15,278 nt of DNA from contig JASLHV010000089.1 of assembly GCA_030153205.1 (NCBI GenBank), positions 1 to 15,278 of the forward strand. Direction: 5' to 3'. The stretch comes from Roseiarcus sp. Its GTDB lineage: Bacteria > Pseudomonadota > Alphaproteobacteria > Rhizobiales > Beijerinckiaceae. A model generated the notes under the pieces. That model had not been told where the DNA came from, searched no databases, and saw only the letters and a program-made list of their open reading frames with translations. Shown in pieces: positions 1 to 8,068 of this stretch. Each line of letters starts with the position of its first letter. Position 1 is the stretch's first letter. Both the position numbers and the translations under genes were made by a program.

Positions 1-706
1 CGCGGGCGAGATCTTTCCAGAGACGATCGAAAGTATCGAACATGCTGACGCCGCCGGTGTGACCGAGATAGCGGCCTTTTTCGTCGATGCCGAAATTGAG
101 GAAGACGAGCCTTCCCCCTGGGACGAGTTCACGCGTGCGAAGCGCCAACAGATTAGCCCATTCCGCGCCGCCAATTTCTTCATAGGCGAGGCGCTCCTCA
201 CCTTTGGCCCCGACCATATGAACGTGATCGGAGATATTGCTGGGAATTTTCGAAATATAATGCGAGGCGGTCGCCGAGAAGGCGAGGTTCAGGCTATTCG
301 CTGGGAAAATCTTTTGGTGAAAAGACGTGCCGGAAGCGAAAGGATAGACCTCGTCCAATTCGCCATAGTAGCTTGCGACATCTGTCTGATTATGGATGGT
401 GCGGAAGAGCTGGCTGAAGTCGTTGCGCGGCAGATCGGTATAAACAATTTCAATGGGGCGGCTTGGCAATAGACGGCGTATCCCGCGAAGCACCTCCCGC
501 CACATCGCGATTGACGTACCGCCGTCGGCGCAGCCCATATCGGCGACGCGGATTGTTGCGCCATCGTCCTTTAGATTCATGCGATAAATCGCCTCCAAAA
601 CCGAAGCGCCGACCAGATTGATCGCGTCGCGCGCGCCAGTCGTGGCTTTGGAATAGTACCCCGCTCCCTTCATCGCCATGAAGCCGGCGGTTTCATTCGC
701 AGTCAT
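1..706 (-). CDS. SABATH-type SAM-dependent carboxyl methyltransferase (partial, C-terminus beyond window)
   Basis: The 235 visible residues look like the front two thirds of a SABATH (Methyltransf_7) enzyme. These enzymes transfer a methyl group from S-adenosylmethionine to a carboxylate of a small molecule; they are best known from plant salicylate, jasmonate and gibberellin methyltransferases and also occur in bacteria. Visible marks: an N-terminal MKGAGYYSKAT segment at about residue 12 (the family's GDGxxSYAxNS region), a SAM-binding VADMGCADGGTSI at 54-66, SATASHYISKIP at 144-155 (the family's SxxSLHWLSxxP, with Tyr in place of Trp), and FLNFGIDEKGRYLGHTGGVSMF at about 202-223. The start is the ATG at 706-704, preceded by a GAGGGA ribosome binding site. 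It follows the Ldh2-family gene by 33 bases on the same strand, so it is probably the last known gene of the sox-type operon. The fold is fairly sure; the substrate cannot be read from sequence. Confidence 0.82.
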   Translation of the reverse strand, partial: MTANETAGFMAMKGAGYYSKATTGARDAINLVGASVLEAIYRMNLKDDGATIRVADMGCADGGTSIAMWREVLRGIRRLLPSRPIEIVYTDLPRNDFSQLFRTIHNQTDVASYYGELDEVYPFASGTSFHQKIFPANSLNLAFSATASHYISKIPSNISDHVHMVGAKGEERLAYEEIGGAEWANLLALRTRELVPGGRLVFLNFGIDEKGRYLGHTGGVSMFDTFDRLWKDLAR

Positions 707-739
707 ATCGTCCCTCTTCGGCGTTGCGATGAATCAAAC

Positions 740-1747
740 CTATGCTCGCCCGGCCAGCGCGTTGACCTTTTCGAGAAGAGCCGCATCGATGGCGACCCCT
801 TCGCGTCCGATCCGGGCGCGCGCCGCCTTTCGGCCAGCGCCGGGGATATGCGCGTCCGTTTCAGCGCCGATCAACGCGACGAGCGTTTCGACGCGTTTAA
901 CGAATGCGCCGCCCGAGCTGGCTTCAGGCGCGATCGCGATGAAGCACTGGCCAGTACGTGGCGGACCGCCGGCCGTCCCCGAAAACGGGCTAGCCTGTGC
1001 GCCGAGCGTCGCGCCGCTAAGACACGCGGCCATGAGTTCGACGAAAAGAGCCGAACCGACGCCTTTGTATCCACCCGCGGGCGCCATCGTCCCTGTGAGA
1101 GCGACTTTCGGATCCGTGGTCGGTTCGCCATCTGGGCCAAAAGCCCAGTCATGGGGAATCGGCTCGCCGAGCCGCGCTTTCTTCATCACTTCGCTTTTGG
1201 CCACGACGCTCGCGCTTTGATCAATGACCATAGCGGCGCGGCCAGCGCCGTCCGGCGCGGCGATCGACCATGGATTGGTGCCGAGCATGGGCTTGCGGCC
1301 GCCCGAGGCGGCGATCGAGGCTGGAGCGTTAGTGAAGCCGATCGTGAGCAACCCTTCGCAAGCGAGACGCTCCGTGTGATAGCCGAGGACACCGCAATTG
1401 TACGAATTATAGACGGCGAGCGTCGCGACACCTTGTTGACGCGCGAGAGGGAGCAGCGCAGCGAAGCCGATGTCGATCGCCGGATGCGCGAAGCCGGCGC
1501 CTGCGTCGACGCGGAGGACGGAGGGCGCGGTCTGCTCAAGACGCGGCGTGGCGGCGCGATCGACTTTGCCGCAGCCTAAATGCTCGCAATAGGTTCCAAG
1601 ATAGGCAAGGCCATGCGAAGAGACGCCGTCGCGTTCGGCCGCGGCGATAGCCCGCGCCAAGCTGGCCGCCGCCGCCTCAGCCGCCCCGGCTCTGACGAGC
1701 GCGTTACGCGCGAGGTCTTCGACCGCCTGGAGAGTCAGTCTTTGCAT
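740..1747 (-). CDS. Ldh2/malate dehydrogenase family NAD(P)-dependent oxidoreductase
   Basis: This 335-aa protein belongs to the MDH/LDH-2 superfamily, whose members reduce or oxidise 2-keto acids, ureidoglycolate, sulfolactate or cyclic imines such as pyrroline-2- and piperideine-2-carboxylate (the DpkA group). Family marks are ERDGVSSHG at 38-46, SYNCGVLGYH at 115-124, LGTNPWSIAAP at 155-165 and GGYKGVGSALFVE at 225-237. The second motif reads YN where many relatives have HH (SHHFG type), so the active site belongs to a variant subgroup. The start is the ATG at 1747-1745 with GAGGT just upstream. An in-frame ATG 20 codons earlier lies inside the dipeptidase-like gene and has no family match. 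Only two bases separate it from that gene. In this operon an imino- or keto-acid dehydrogenase acting on the amine-oxidation product is plausible but unproven. Confidence 0.88.
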   Translation of the reverse strand: MQRLTLQAVEDLARNALVRAGAAEAAAASLARAIAAAERDGVSSHGLAYLGTYCEHLGCGKVDRAATPRLEQTAPSVLRVDAGAGFAHPAIDIGFAALLPLARQQGVATLAVYNSYNCGVLGYHTERLACEGLLTIGFTNAPASIAASGGRKPMLGTNPWSIAAPDGAGRAAMVIDQSASVVAKSEVMKKARLGEPIPHDWAFGPDGEPTTDPKVALTGTMAPAGGYKGVGSALFVELMAACLSGATLGAQASPFSGTAGGPPRTGQCFIAIAPEASSGGAFVKRVETLVALIGAETDAHIPGAGRKAARARIGREGVAIDAALLEKVNALAGRA

Positions 1748-1749
1748 AC

Positions 1750-2739
1750 TCAACCTCGCTGCGCGGATGGTTGTGGCGTGAAGGCCTGTTTGAAAAATTC
1801 GTACCAATTGTGGCCGAGGACGCCATCGATCTCCTTTTCAGAAAATCCACGTGCTGCGAAGCCCTCGCGAAGCCGAGGGAAATCGCGATTGTCCTGGAAC
1901 CAGGCCGGTTGCTTCGGAAATTTCACGCTTTCACCTGTCGAGAAAGTCCAACGCCCATTGCGCATCCATTCAACAACCCTGTCGGGTTGGTCTTGGCAAA
2001 GATCGGAGCCGATGCCGATGTGATCGGCGCCGATCAGATCGGCAAGGCGCGCCGCCATTTCAGTGAAACTCTCGAGACTGCAATGGGATCCGTCTTTGAG
2101 ATGGAGCGGATAGAGCGACAGGCCGAGCATGCCGCCGCGCGAGGCGAGCGCCTTGAGAACCGCATCGGACTTATTGCGCTGCGTCGCCTGCCAGGAAGAA
2201 GGATTGGCGTGGGTGACAGCGATCGGACGTTCGGACGTTTCAATCGTCTCCAGCGTGGTGCGTTCGGCGGAATGCGACATGTCGATCACCATGCCGAGAC
2301 GATTCATCTCGGCGATCGCCTCGCGGCCCATGCGCGTCAGGCCGCTGTCGTGCAGCTCCATCCAGCCTGCGCCGAGCAACGACTGATTGTTATAGGTCAA
2401 CTGCATAAAACGGACGCCGAGCGTATGAAGAACCTCGATCAGCCCGAGATCGTCCTCGATCGGCATCGGCGTCTGCAATCCGAAGAAGATCGCGGTACGA
2501 TTGCTAGCGCGAGCGCGGTCGATGTCCTTGCCCTGCCGGCCCATCAGGATCAAATCCTCATGGTCGCGAAAGCGCATGTTCCAGTCGACAATATGCTCTG
2601 CGGTTTTGCGGAAAGTTTCGTGATAGGCGATCGTGGCATGAACGGCGGACATTCCGGCTTCGCGCATCTGCTCGAAGATTTTTCGCGACCACCGACAATA
2701 TTGCAGTCCGTCGATCAGCATAGGAGCAGCCGCAGTCAC
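1750..2739 (-). CDS. M19 (renal dipeptidase family) protein lacking key metal ligands
   Basis: The fold is that of the M19 membrane/renal dipeptidase family, a TIM-barrel amidohydrolase that normally holds two zinc ions and cleaves dipeptides. Seen here: the retained ligand positions H156 (VIDMSH), H177 (AVTHANPSSW) and D246 (GIGSD). The first-strand HxD ligands are gone: the usual DGHND reads IDGLQY at 9-14. The bridging Glu of the GIEGG-type motif is Gln89 (FFGLQ). The protein is therefore unlikely to be an ordinary binuclear dipeptidase. I chose the GTG at 2739-2737 as start because it overlaps the aldehyde dehydrogenase stop (GTGA) and has GGAGAG about six bases upstream; the ATG at 2721-2719 is the alternative and lacks a ribosome binding site. 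The product is 329 aa with no signal peptide, so cytoplasmic. It may be a hydrolase for a small cyclic or N-substituted compound of this pathway. Confidence 0.85.
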   Translation of the reverse strand: MTAAAPMLIDGLQYCRWSRKIFEQMREAGMSAVHATIAYHETFRKTAEHIVDWNMRFRDHEDLILMGRQGKDIDRARASNRTAIFFGLQTPMPIEDDLGLIEVLHTLGVRFMQLTYNNQSLLGAGWMELHDSGLTRMGREAIAEMNRLGMVIDMSHSAERTTLETIETSERPIAVTHANPSSWQATQRNKSDAVLKALASRGGMLGLSLYPLHLKDGSHCSLESFTEMAARLADLIGADHIGIGSDLCQDQPDRVVEWMRNGRWTFSTGESVKFPKQPAWFQDNRDFPRLREGFAARGFSEKEIDGVLGHNWYEFFKQAFTPQPSAQRG

Positions 2740-4184
2740 AGCGGCTCTCCGGCGTGAATGTAGGACGTCTTGACCTGAGTGTAGAATTCGAGCGCATTGC
2801 GGCCTTGCTCGCGTGGCCCATAGCTCGAACCACGGGTTCCGCCGAACGGTACGTGATAATCGGTGCCGGCCGTCGGCAGATTGACCATGACGCAACCCGA
2901 TTTCGATTGGCGGCGGAAGCGCGTCGCTCGCGCAAGCGATCTCGTCGCTATGCCGGCGGTCAGGCCGAAACGCGTATCATTGGCGATGGCGATGGCTTCG
3001 TCGAGATCCGCGGCGCGGAGGACGCAAGCGATCGGCGCGAACATTTCTTCTTGGTTGACGCGCATATTATTGCGCGCGCCAGTGAAGATCGTCGGGCTCA
3101 TATAGAAGCCGTCTTGACCTGTCTCGATCCGCTCGCCACCGCAGGCGAGTTCGCAGCCCTCCTGCTTGGCGAGGCCGACATAGTTTAGATTGCTTTCGAG
3201 TTGAGCGGCGCTGACGACAGGCCCCATTTGAATTCCATCCTCGAGCGCGTGGCCCACTTGCAGCGCACGGGCGCGGGCGACGAAGCGTTCGACAAATTGA
3301 TCGTGAATCGGAGCATGGACGATGATGCGCGATGAAGCTGTGCACTTCTGACCGGTTCCGCCAAAGGCGCCGTTCGCGGCGATATCGACGGCGCGATCGA
3401 GATCGGCGTCGTCCATCACCACGAGCGGATTCTTCGATCCCATCTCCAATTGCAGCTTCACCAGACGCGGCGCAGCAGCGGCGGCGACGTCACGACCAAT
3501 TTCGCAAGAGCCGGTGAAACTCACCCCTTGAATATCGGCCTCCCCCGCCAGGGCGTGACCCAGCGAAGCGCCGGAACCCATGACGAGATTGAAAAGCCCT
3601 TTCGGAATCGCTTGGCGGCTGATGATCTCGGTCAAGGCCCAGGCGCTGCCCGGCGTGATATTGGCGGGTTTCCAGACGATGCCGTTACCGAAAGCGAGCG
3701 CCGGCGCGATCTTCCACGAAGCTGTCGCCATGGGAAAATTCCACGGTGAAATGACCCCAACGACGCCGATGGGCTCGCGCGTCACAAGGATCTCCACGCC
3801 GGCGCGAACTGAATCGGCGGTATCGCCCAAAATCCGCAACGTTTCGGCGGCGAAATAAGTGAAGAATTGTCCGGCGCGATAGACTTCGCCAACGCCCTCG
3901 GGAAGCGTTTTGCCTTCTTCGCGCGAGAGGAGGCGGCCGAGTTCTTGCGAGCGCGCCATCAGCTCGCGCCCGATAGCGTCGAGGACGGCGGCGCGCGCTT
4001 CCAATCCGGTCGCCGCCCATTGCTTTTGCGCGTCACGGGCGGCGGCGACGGCGTCGTGCAATTGCGCCAGCGAAGCTTGCGCGTAAAGGCCGATCAAGTC
4101 GCTTTGGTCAGACGGGCTGCGGTTTTCGATCGCACCTTGGCCCGGCGTCCATTCGCCCGCAATGAAATTGAGCTTTTCGATCAT
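2736..4184 (-). CDS. NAD(P)-dependent aldehyde dehydrogenase, ketoglutarate-semialdehyde dehydrogenase-like
   Basis: A complete 482-aa member of the aldehyde dehydrogenase superfamily, which oxidises an aldehyde to its acid with NAD(P)+. Catalytic Cys281 lies in GGTGQKCTASSR, the general base Glu247 in LQLEMGSKNP, the oxyanion Asn149 in SPWNFP, the cofactor-binding Lys172 in WKPAN and Glu380 in EEMFAP. The overall pattern (YFAAETLRILGD, LVTREPIGVVG, SWKIAPALAFGN) resembles alpha-ketoglutarate semialdehyde and succinate semialdehyde dehydrogenases, but substrate preference cannot be fixed by eye. The ATG overlaps the stop of soxG (ATGA at 4184-4181), and the stop overlaps the next gene, so translation is probably coupled. 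In hydroxyproline-type catabolic clusters a dehydrogenase of this kind sits with a GlxA/AraC regulator and an Ldh2-family protein, as here; a role on an aldehyde released by the Sox-type oxidase or later in that pathway is inferred. Confidence 0.94.
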   Translation of the reverse strand: MIEKLNFIAGEWTPGQGAIENRSPSDQSDLIGLYAQASLAQLHDAVAAARDAQKQWAATGLEARAAVLDAIGRELMARSQELGRLLSREEGKTLPEGVGEVYRAGQFFTYFAAETLRILGDTADSVRAGVEILVTREPIGVVGVISPWNFPMATASWKIAPALAFGNGIVWKPANITPGSAWALTEIISRQAIPKGLFNLVMGSGASLGHALAGEADIQGVSFTGSCEIGRDVAAAAAPRLVKLQLEMGSKNPLVVMDDADLDRAVDIAANGAFGGTGQKCTASSRIIVHAPIHDQFVERFVARARALQVGHALEDGIQMGPVVSAAQLESNLNYVGLAKQEGCELACGGERIETGQDGFYMSPTIFTGARNNMRVNQEEMFAPIACVLRAADLDEAIAIANDTRFGLTAGIATRSLARATRFRRQSKSGCVMVNLPTAGTDYHVPFGGTRGSSYGPREQGRNALEFYTQVKTSYIHAGEPL

Positions 4185-4825
4185 CCCATCTCACCTTGCG
4201 CTATCGCAGAAGGCGCGTCGTCCAGCGCCAGTCCATAAGCAGCCGCGCTTTCGGTCAACCATGACCAGAAATCGCCAAAGACGCTGCGCGGAACCGCAAT
4301 ATCGAGCGACAGAGCCTCGCCAGAATCGACGCGCCACAGGATAATGTTGACGTGATCGGCGAGCGTGACGGCGGCGGCGCCAAGACCAAAGGCCTCTGGA
4401 TGAAAGTCGAGCGGGACGCCCTTGGCGAGAATGTCGCGTAAGGCGGGTCCAGAGAGCCGTAAAACTTGATAAGCGCCGGATTGGTCAATGACGGCGGCGG
4501 CGCCATCGAGAGTACGAGTAAGATCGTCGATGAAGTTTTCGGCGGCCGCCTCGGCGACGATCAGCCAAGCGCCCGGCGCAGTACCGATGGCGGCGATGTC
4601 GACGTTTCGCGCGCATAAGGGACCGTTCGGCAAATCAAAACCGAAACGATCCTTGACTCGAACAAGCAATGCGCTCGTCTGTCCTCGCCTGGCGATGACA
4701 TTGGCCAGCGCAAGCCCTGCGCGGCGCGCAATGCGCAAGCTCGACGCTCCATCAGCCCCACGCGACCACTCATCCAGCACGAGGCTGTCGAACGCCGATC
4801 GCCTTTGCAGCACCGCCTCAGCCAT
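4181..4825 (-). CDS. soxG: Sarcosine oxidase gamma subunit family protein
   Basis: This 214-aa protein fits the SoxG family, the small structural subunit that packs against the folate-binding (GcvT-like) part of the alpha subunit in heterotetrameric sarcosine oxidase. It has the family's length, a weakly conserved N-terminus, the middle segment LIVAEAAAENFIDDLTRTLDG, and the C-terminal IILWRVDSGEALSLDIAVPRSVFGDFWSWL, which is the best match to the family. No catalytic residues are expected. The start ATG at 4825-4823 overlaps the soxA stop by eight bases, and its stop overlaps the next ATG, so the order alpha-gamma-dehydrogenase is translated in a coupled chain. The equivalent subunit of N-methylglutamate dehydrogenase (MgdD) belongs to the same family, so the name soxG describes homology and not a proven substrate. 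Confidence 0.9.
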   Translation of the reverse strand: MAEAVLQRRSAFDSLVLDEWSRGADGASSLRIARRAGLALANVIARRGQTSALLVRVKDRFGFDLPNGPLCARNVDIAAIGTAPGAWLIVAEAAAENFIDDLTRTLDGAAAVIDQSGAYQVLRLSGPALRDILAKGVPLDFHPEAFGLGAAAVTLADHVNIILWRVDSGEALSLDIAVPRSVFGDFWSWLTESAAAYGLALDDAPSAIAQGEMG

Positions 4826-7790
4826 GCAAGCGCGCTCCCTCCGGATCGAAGAAGATTGGCGAGCAGACTTCCGCCTCGATATCGCCGTTCCTGAGCGGAT
4901 CGTAAGCGCGGATCTTTTCGCCGATCCGCTCGGGACCGCGCGAGAGCAAAGCCAATCCGATCCAATGGCCTAGCATAGGCGAAAAGGCGACCGACGTGAC
5001 ATGGCCCTGATCTGTGTCGAATGAAACGGGGGCGCCCAGCGGCAGGAGATGAGCGCCGGCTCGCAGCCGCGCCTTTCGATCACTCGGCTTGAGGCCTACC
5101 AAGCTGGGACGCGCAGGGTCCGTCAGCCCGGGGCGGGTCGACAGAACGCGGCCGATGAAATCCTTTTTCTTGGAGACGAGCCGTCCCAGGCCGAGATCGG
5201 CGGCCGTCGTCGTCCCGTTGATCTCCGCGCCGGCGACATGACCTTTCTCGATGCGCATGACGCCCAGCGCTTCGAGGCCGTAGGGCGTAACGCCGAGATC
5301 GCGCCCCGCGTCCACGATCGCTCGGATGCAGGCGTCGCCATAGCAAGCCGGTACGGCCAGTTCATAGGCCAATTCGCCGGAATAGGAGATGCGGAAAAGG
5401 CGAGCGGATACGCCGCGCCACGAAAAGGCGCGAGCCGCCATGAAAGGGAAGGCCGCGTCGGAAAGATCGGTGCAAGCGCCGAGGAGTTTGGTGAGAAGAT
5501 CGCACGCGCGGGGGCCGGCGATGGAATATTGGGCCCATTGTTCAGTGACGCTGGCGAGTTGAACGTCGAGATCCGGCCACAGAACTTGGCGGCAGAATTC
5601 AAGATGCTGCATGACCCGGCCGGCGTTCGCCGTCGTGGTCGACATGAGGAAATGCTCAGCGGCGAGCCTGGCCGACGTCCCATCATCCAGAACAAGGCCG
5701 TCTTCGCGCAGCATCAGCCCATACCGCGCCCTGCCCACGGGAAGATTGGAGAATGTATTGACATAAACGCGATCGAGGAATTGTCCGGCGTCGGCGCCTT
5801 GGACGTCGATCTTGCCAAGCGTGGAGACATCGCAGACGCCGACGCCGCTACGCACGGCCTTCACCTCACGCGTAACCGTTTGCAGCCAATCGCTCTCGCC
5901 TTGTCGCGCAAAATATTGCGCCCGAAGCCAATCTCCGCTTTCGATGAAAGTCGCGCCCTGCTCCGCCGCCCAATCATGGCCGGCCGTCTTTCGCGTCGGC
6001 CGAAATTCCTTGCCGCGATAACGCCCGGCGAGAGCGCCGAGCGCCACGGGCGTATAGGGCGGCCGCGGCGCGATGGCGCCCATTTCTGGAATCGATCGCT
6101 GTGTGAGCGTCGCCGCAATGGCGTGGCCGGCGAGCGCAGAGGTCTTACCTTGATCCGTCGCCATGCCAAGCGTGGTGTAGCGCTTGAGCAGCTCAGCCGA
6201 CCGGAAGCCTTCCCGTACCGAAAGTTCAATGTCGTCCGTTGTGACGTCGTGTTGGAAATCGACAAAAGCTTTGCCGCGCGAGCCGGCGACATGCCACAGC
6301 GCCGAAACGGCGACAGGCTCGTCGTCGGCTCTCGGCGTTGCTCGAGGCGACGCCTTTCGGCCCAGCGCTATCGCGGCTTCCGCCCCGGCTTCGCCGCCTT
6401 GGCGCAAAGCGGCGCCGAGCGTCATCGCGCCACTGGCGGCGCCGACGACCCGCATCCCCGGCGGGACGTCGCCGGGCACATGCGCCAGAACATCCTCCGA
6501 CCACGCCGGTTTGCCACCGAGATGGGTGGAAAGCGCGAGCGACGGGTTCCAGCCGCCGGACATCGCGAGGCCGTCGGCTTCGACAGTGATTGTTAGTCCG
6601 TTGGACCGGCGCAAGACGATTGCTCTGAGAGTTCGCCCGCCGTGCGTCGCGATAATTGAAGCGCCAGAAAACACAGGTGCGTCTCTTATCGATTTATTTG
6701 ACGCCGCAGCCGGGGGGCGAGAATCGATAATGGCGGCGATTTCGGCGCCGCTCGCCTGAAGGTCCTGGGCTGTGCGCCAGCCGTCGTCACCGCTTGTAAA
6801 GACCGCGAGGCGTTTGCCGGGCATCACGCTGTAGCGATTGAGATACGTCCGCACCGCCGAGCCAAGCATAATGCCAGGCCTGTCGTTGCCGCCGAAGACC
6901 AAAGGACGCTCGATTGCGCCGGCGGCCAAGATCGAGCGGCGGGCGACAATGCGCCATAGTCGCTGACGCGGCCTATGTGATGAAGGCTCGGGCACGTGAT
7001 CCGCGACGCGCTCGAGCGCGCCGAAGACGCCGGAATCATAGGCGCCGAAGACCGTCGTCCGGGTCATCAGGCGGACTTCAGGCATCGAAGCGAGTTCGGC
7101 CACGGCTTGCCGCGCCCACTCGCCGCCGGGCCTGTCGTCGATGGCGTAACGCTCCGCATTGAGGCGACCGCCGAGGAGGAAATCTTCATCGCAGAGGATG
7201 ACCCGCGCGCCGGCGCGGCCCGCCGCCAGGGCGGCGGAAAGCCCAGCGGGGCCGCCGCCAATTACTAGTACATCGCAGAAAACGTGGGCCTTTTCATAGC
7301 GATCTGGGTCCGGCTCCAGACTCGCGCGGCCGAGGCCGGCGGCGCGCCGGATGGAAGGCTCGTAAACCTTCTCCCAGAAGGCCGCCGGCCACATGAAAGT
7401 CTTGTAGTAGAAGCCGGCGACGAATAGCGGCGACAGAAGCGAATTCACCGCCATCAGATCGAAGGCGAGGGTTGGCCATCGGTTTTGACTATCCGCTTCA
7501 AGGCCGTCGAAAAGCTCGGTCGTCGTCGCCCGCGTATTGGGCTCGCGTCGCGCGCCTTTGCGCAATTCGACCAGCGCGTTGGGCTCCTCCGAGCCGGCCG
7601 TCAGCACGCCGCGCGGCCGGTGATATTTGAAGGAGCGGCCGACGAGCAGACGTCCATTTGCGATCAAGGCCGAGGCGAGCGTGTCGCCGGCGTAGCCTTG
7701 ATAGGCCACACCGTCGAAGCAAAACGACAGCGACTGATTGCGATCGATAAGGCCCCCCTCCGGGAGGCGATTGGGTTGAGCCGCGCTCAT
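4818..7790 (-). CDS. soxA: Sarcosine oxidase alpha subunit family protein (FAD/NAD-binding plus GcvT-like folate domain)
   Basis: The 990-aa product has the full alpha-subunit architecture of heterotetrameric sarcosine oxidase. The N-terminal ferredoxin-like fold spans about residues 18-100 (FCFDGVAYQGYAGDTLASAL, FKYHRPRGV); no iron-sulfur cysteines are seen. A Rossmann dinucleotide-binding site follows (VLVIGGGPAGLSAALAAGRAGA, 174-195), then a second NAD(P)/FAD oxidoreductase half. The C-terminal third is a glycine-cleavage T-protein-like aminomethyltransferase domain (VCDVSTLGKIDVQGADAGQFLDRVY; YSGELAYELAVP; KGHVAGAEINGTTTAADLG) that in known enzymes binds tetrahydrofolate and catches the formaldehyde unit. 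The start is the ATG at 7790-7788, four bases into an ATGA overlap with soxD; an in-frame ATG 34 codons earlier lies inside soxD and has no family match. Retention of the folate domain argues that an N-methyl group is released, as with sarcosine or another N-methyl amino acid, although no folate genes are nearby. Confidence 0.95.
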   Translation of the reverse strand: MSAAQPNRLPEGGLIDRNQSLSFCFDGVAYQGYAGDTLASALIANGRLLVGRSFKYHRPRGVLTAGSEEPNALVELRKGARREPNTRATTTELFDGLEADSQNRWPTLAFDLMAVNSLLSPLFVAGFYYKTFMWPAAFWEKVYEPSIRRAAGLGRASLEPDPDRYEKAHVFCDVLVIGGGPAGLSAALAAGRAGARVILCDEDFLLGGRLNAERYAIDDRPGGEWARQAVAELASMPEVRLMTRTTVFGAYDSGVFGALERVADHVPEPSSHRPRQRLWRIVARRSILAAGAIERPLVFGGNDRPGIMLGSAVRTYLNRYSVMPGKRLAVFTSGDDGWRTAQDLQASGAEIAAIIDSRPPAAASNKSIRDAPVFSGASIIATHGGRTLRAIVLRRSNGLTITVEADGLAMSGGWNPSLALSTHLGGKPAWSEDVLAHVPGDVPPGMRVVGAASGAMTLGAALRQGGEAGAEAAIALGRKASPRATPRADDEPVAVSALWHVAGSRGKAFVDFQHDVTTDDIELSVREGFRSAELLKRYTTLGMATDQGKTSALAGHAIAATLTQRSIPEMGAIAPRPPYTPVALGALAGRYRGKEFRPTRKTAGHDWAAEQGATFIESGDWLRAQYFARQGESDWLQTVTREVKAVRSGVGVCDVSTLGKIDVQGADAGQFLDRVYVNTFSNLPVGRARYGLMLREDGLVLDDGTSARLAAEHFLMSTTTANAGRVMQHLEFCRQVLWPDLDVQLASVTEQWAQYSIAGPRACDLLTKLLGACTDLSDAAFPFMAARAFSWRGVSARLFRISYSGELAYELAVPACYGDACIRAIVDAGRDLGVTPYGLEALGVMRIEKGHVAGAEINGTTTAADLGLGRLVSKKKDFIGRVLSTRPGLTDPARPSLVGLKPSDRKARLRAGAHLLPLGAPVSFDTDQGHVTSVAFSPMLGHWIGLALLSRGPERIGEKIRAYDPLRNGDIEAEVCSPIFFDPEGARLHG

Positions 7791-8068
7791 GGCGCCGTCT
7801 CCGTCTTCGCAAAGGAGACGGATAGGATTTCGTGGCTGCGCGTATCGCGCGTGACCGTCAGCCAGCTTCGGCAGCCGAAGCGATGATACCAAAGCCCGGT
7901 ATGCGCGCCTAAAGGGTTGTCGAGAAAATAGATCGAATCGACATAGTGGTCGCGCTCTTGCTCCGGCGAGACTTCCTCGCTCGTCGTCGGCCGACGCGTC
8001 GTGGCGTCGCCATGATAGACGAATTCGTGCAAATCGCGTTCGCCACAGAATGGGCAGGGAATGCGCAT
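7787..8068 (-). CDS. soxD: Sarcosine oxidase delta subunit family protein (zinc-binding)
   Basis: A 93-aa SoxD-family protein, the small subunit that holds one structural zinc in heterotetrameric sarcosine oxidase. The zinc ligands are visible: Cys5 and Cys8 in MRIPCPFCGERD, and His62 and Cys66 in WYHRFGCRSW, in the same spacing as known subunits. The segment DNPLGAHTGLWYHRFGCR and the ending VTRDTRSHEI are family hallmarks. The ATG at 8068-8066 shares one base with the soxB stop (TGATG) and has no ribosome binding site of its own, so it should depend on translation of soxB. The stop overlaps the soxA start. The reading frame upstream of this ATG is open but encodes no family-like residues. 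Confidence 0.93.
   Translation of the reverse strand: MRIPCPFCGERDLHEFVYHGDATTRRPTTSEEVSPEQERDHYVDSIYFLDNPLGAHTGLWYHRFGCRSWLTVTRDTRSHEILSVSFAKTETAP

Noticed and set aside
2719..2721. ATG as start of the M19-like gene
   Set aside because: It has no ribosome binding site, whereas the GTG six codons earlier overlaps the preceding stop and has GGAGAG at the right distance.
1771..2757. A 328-codon open frame on the plus strand opposite the M19-like gene
   Set aside because: Antisense shadow; composition is unlike a real protein and the opposite strand carries a clear family match.
5049..6596. A 515-codon open frame on the plus strand opposite soxA
   Set aside because: It is the antisense shadow of a strongly recognisable gene in GC-rich DNA, its translation is arginine-rich and low in recognisable motifs, and it has no ribosome binding site.
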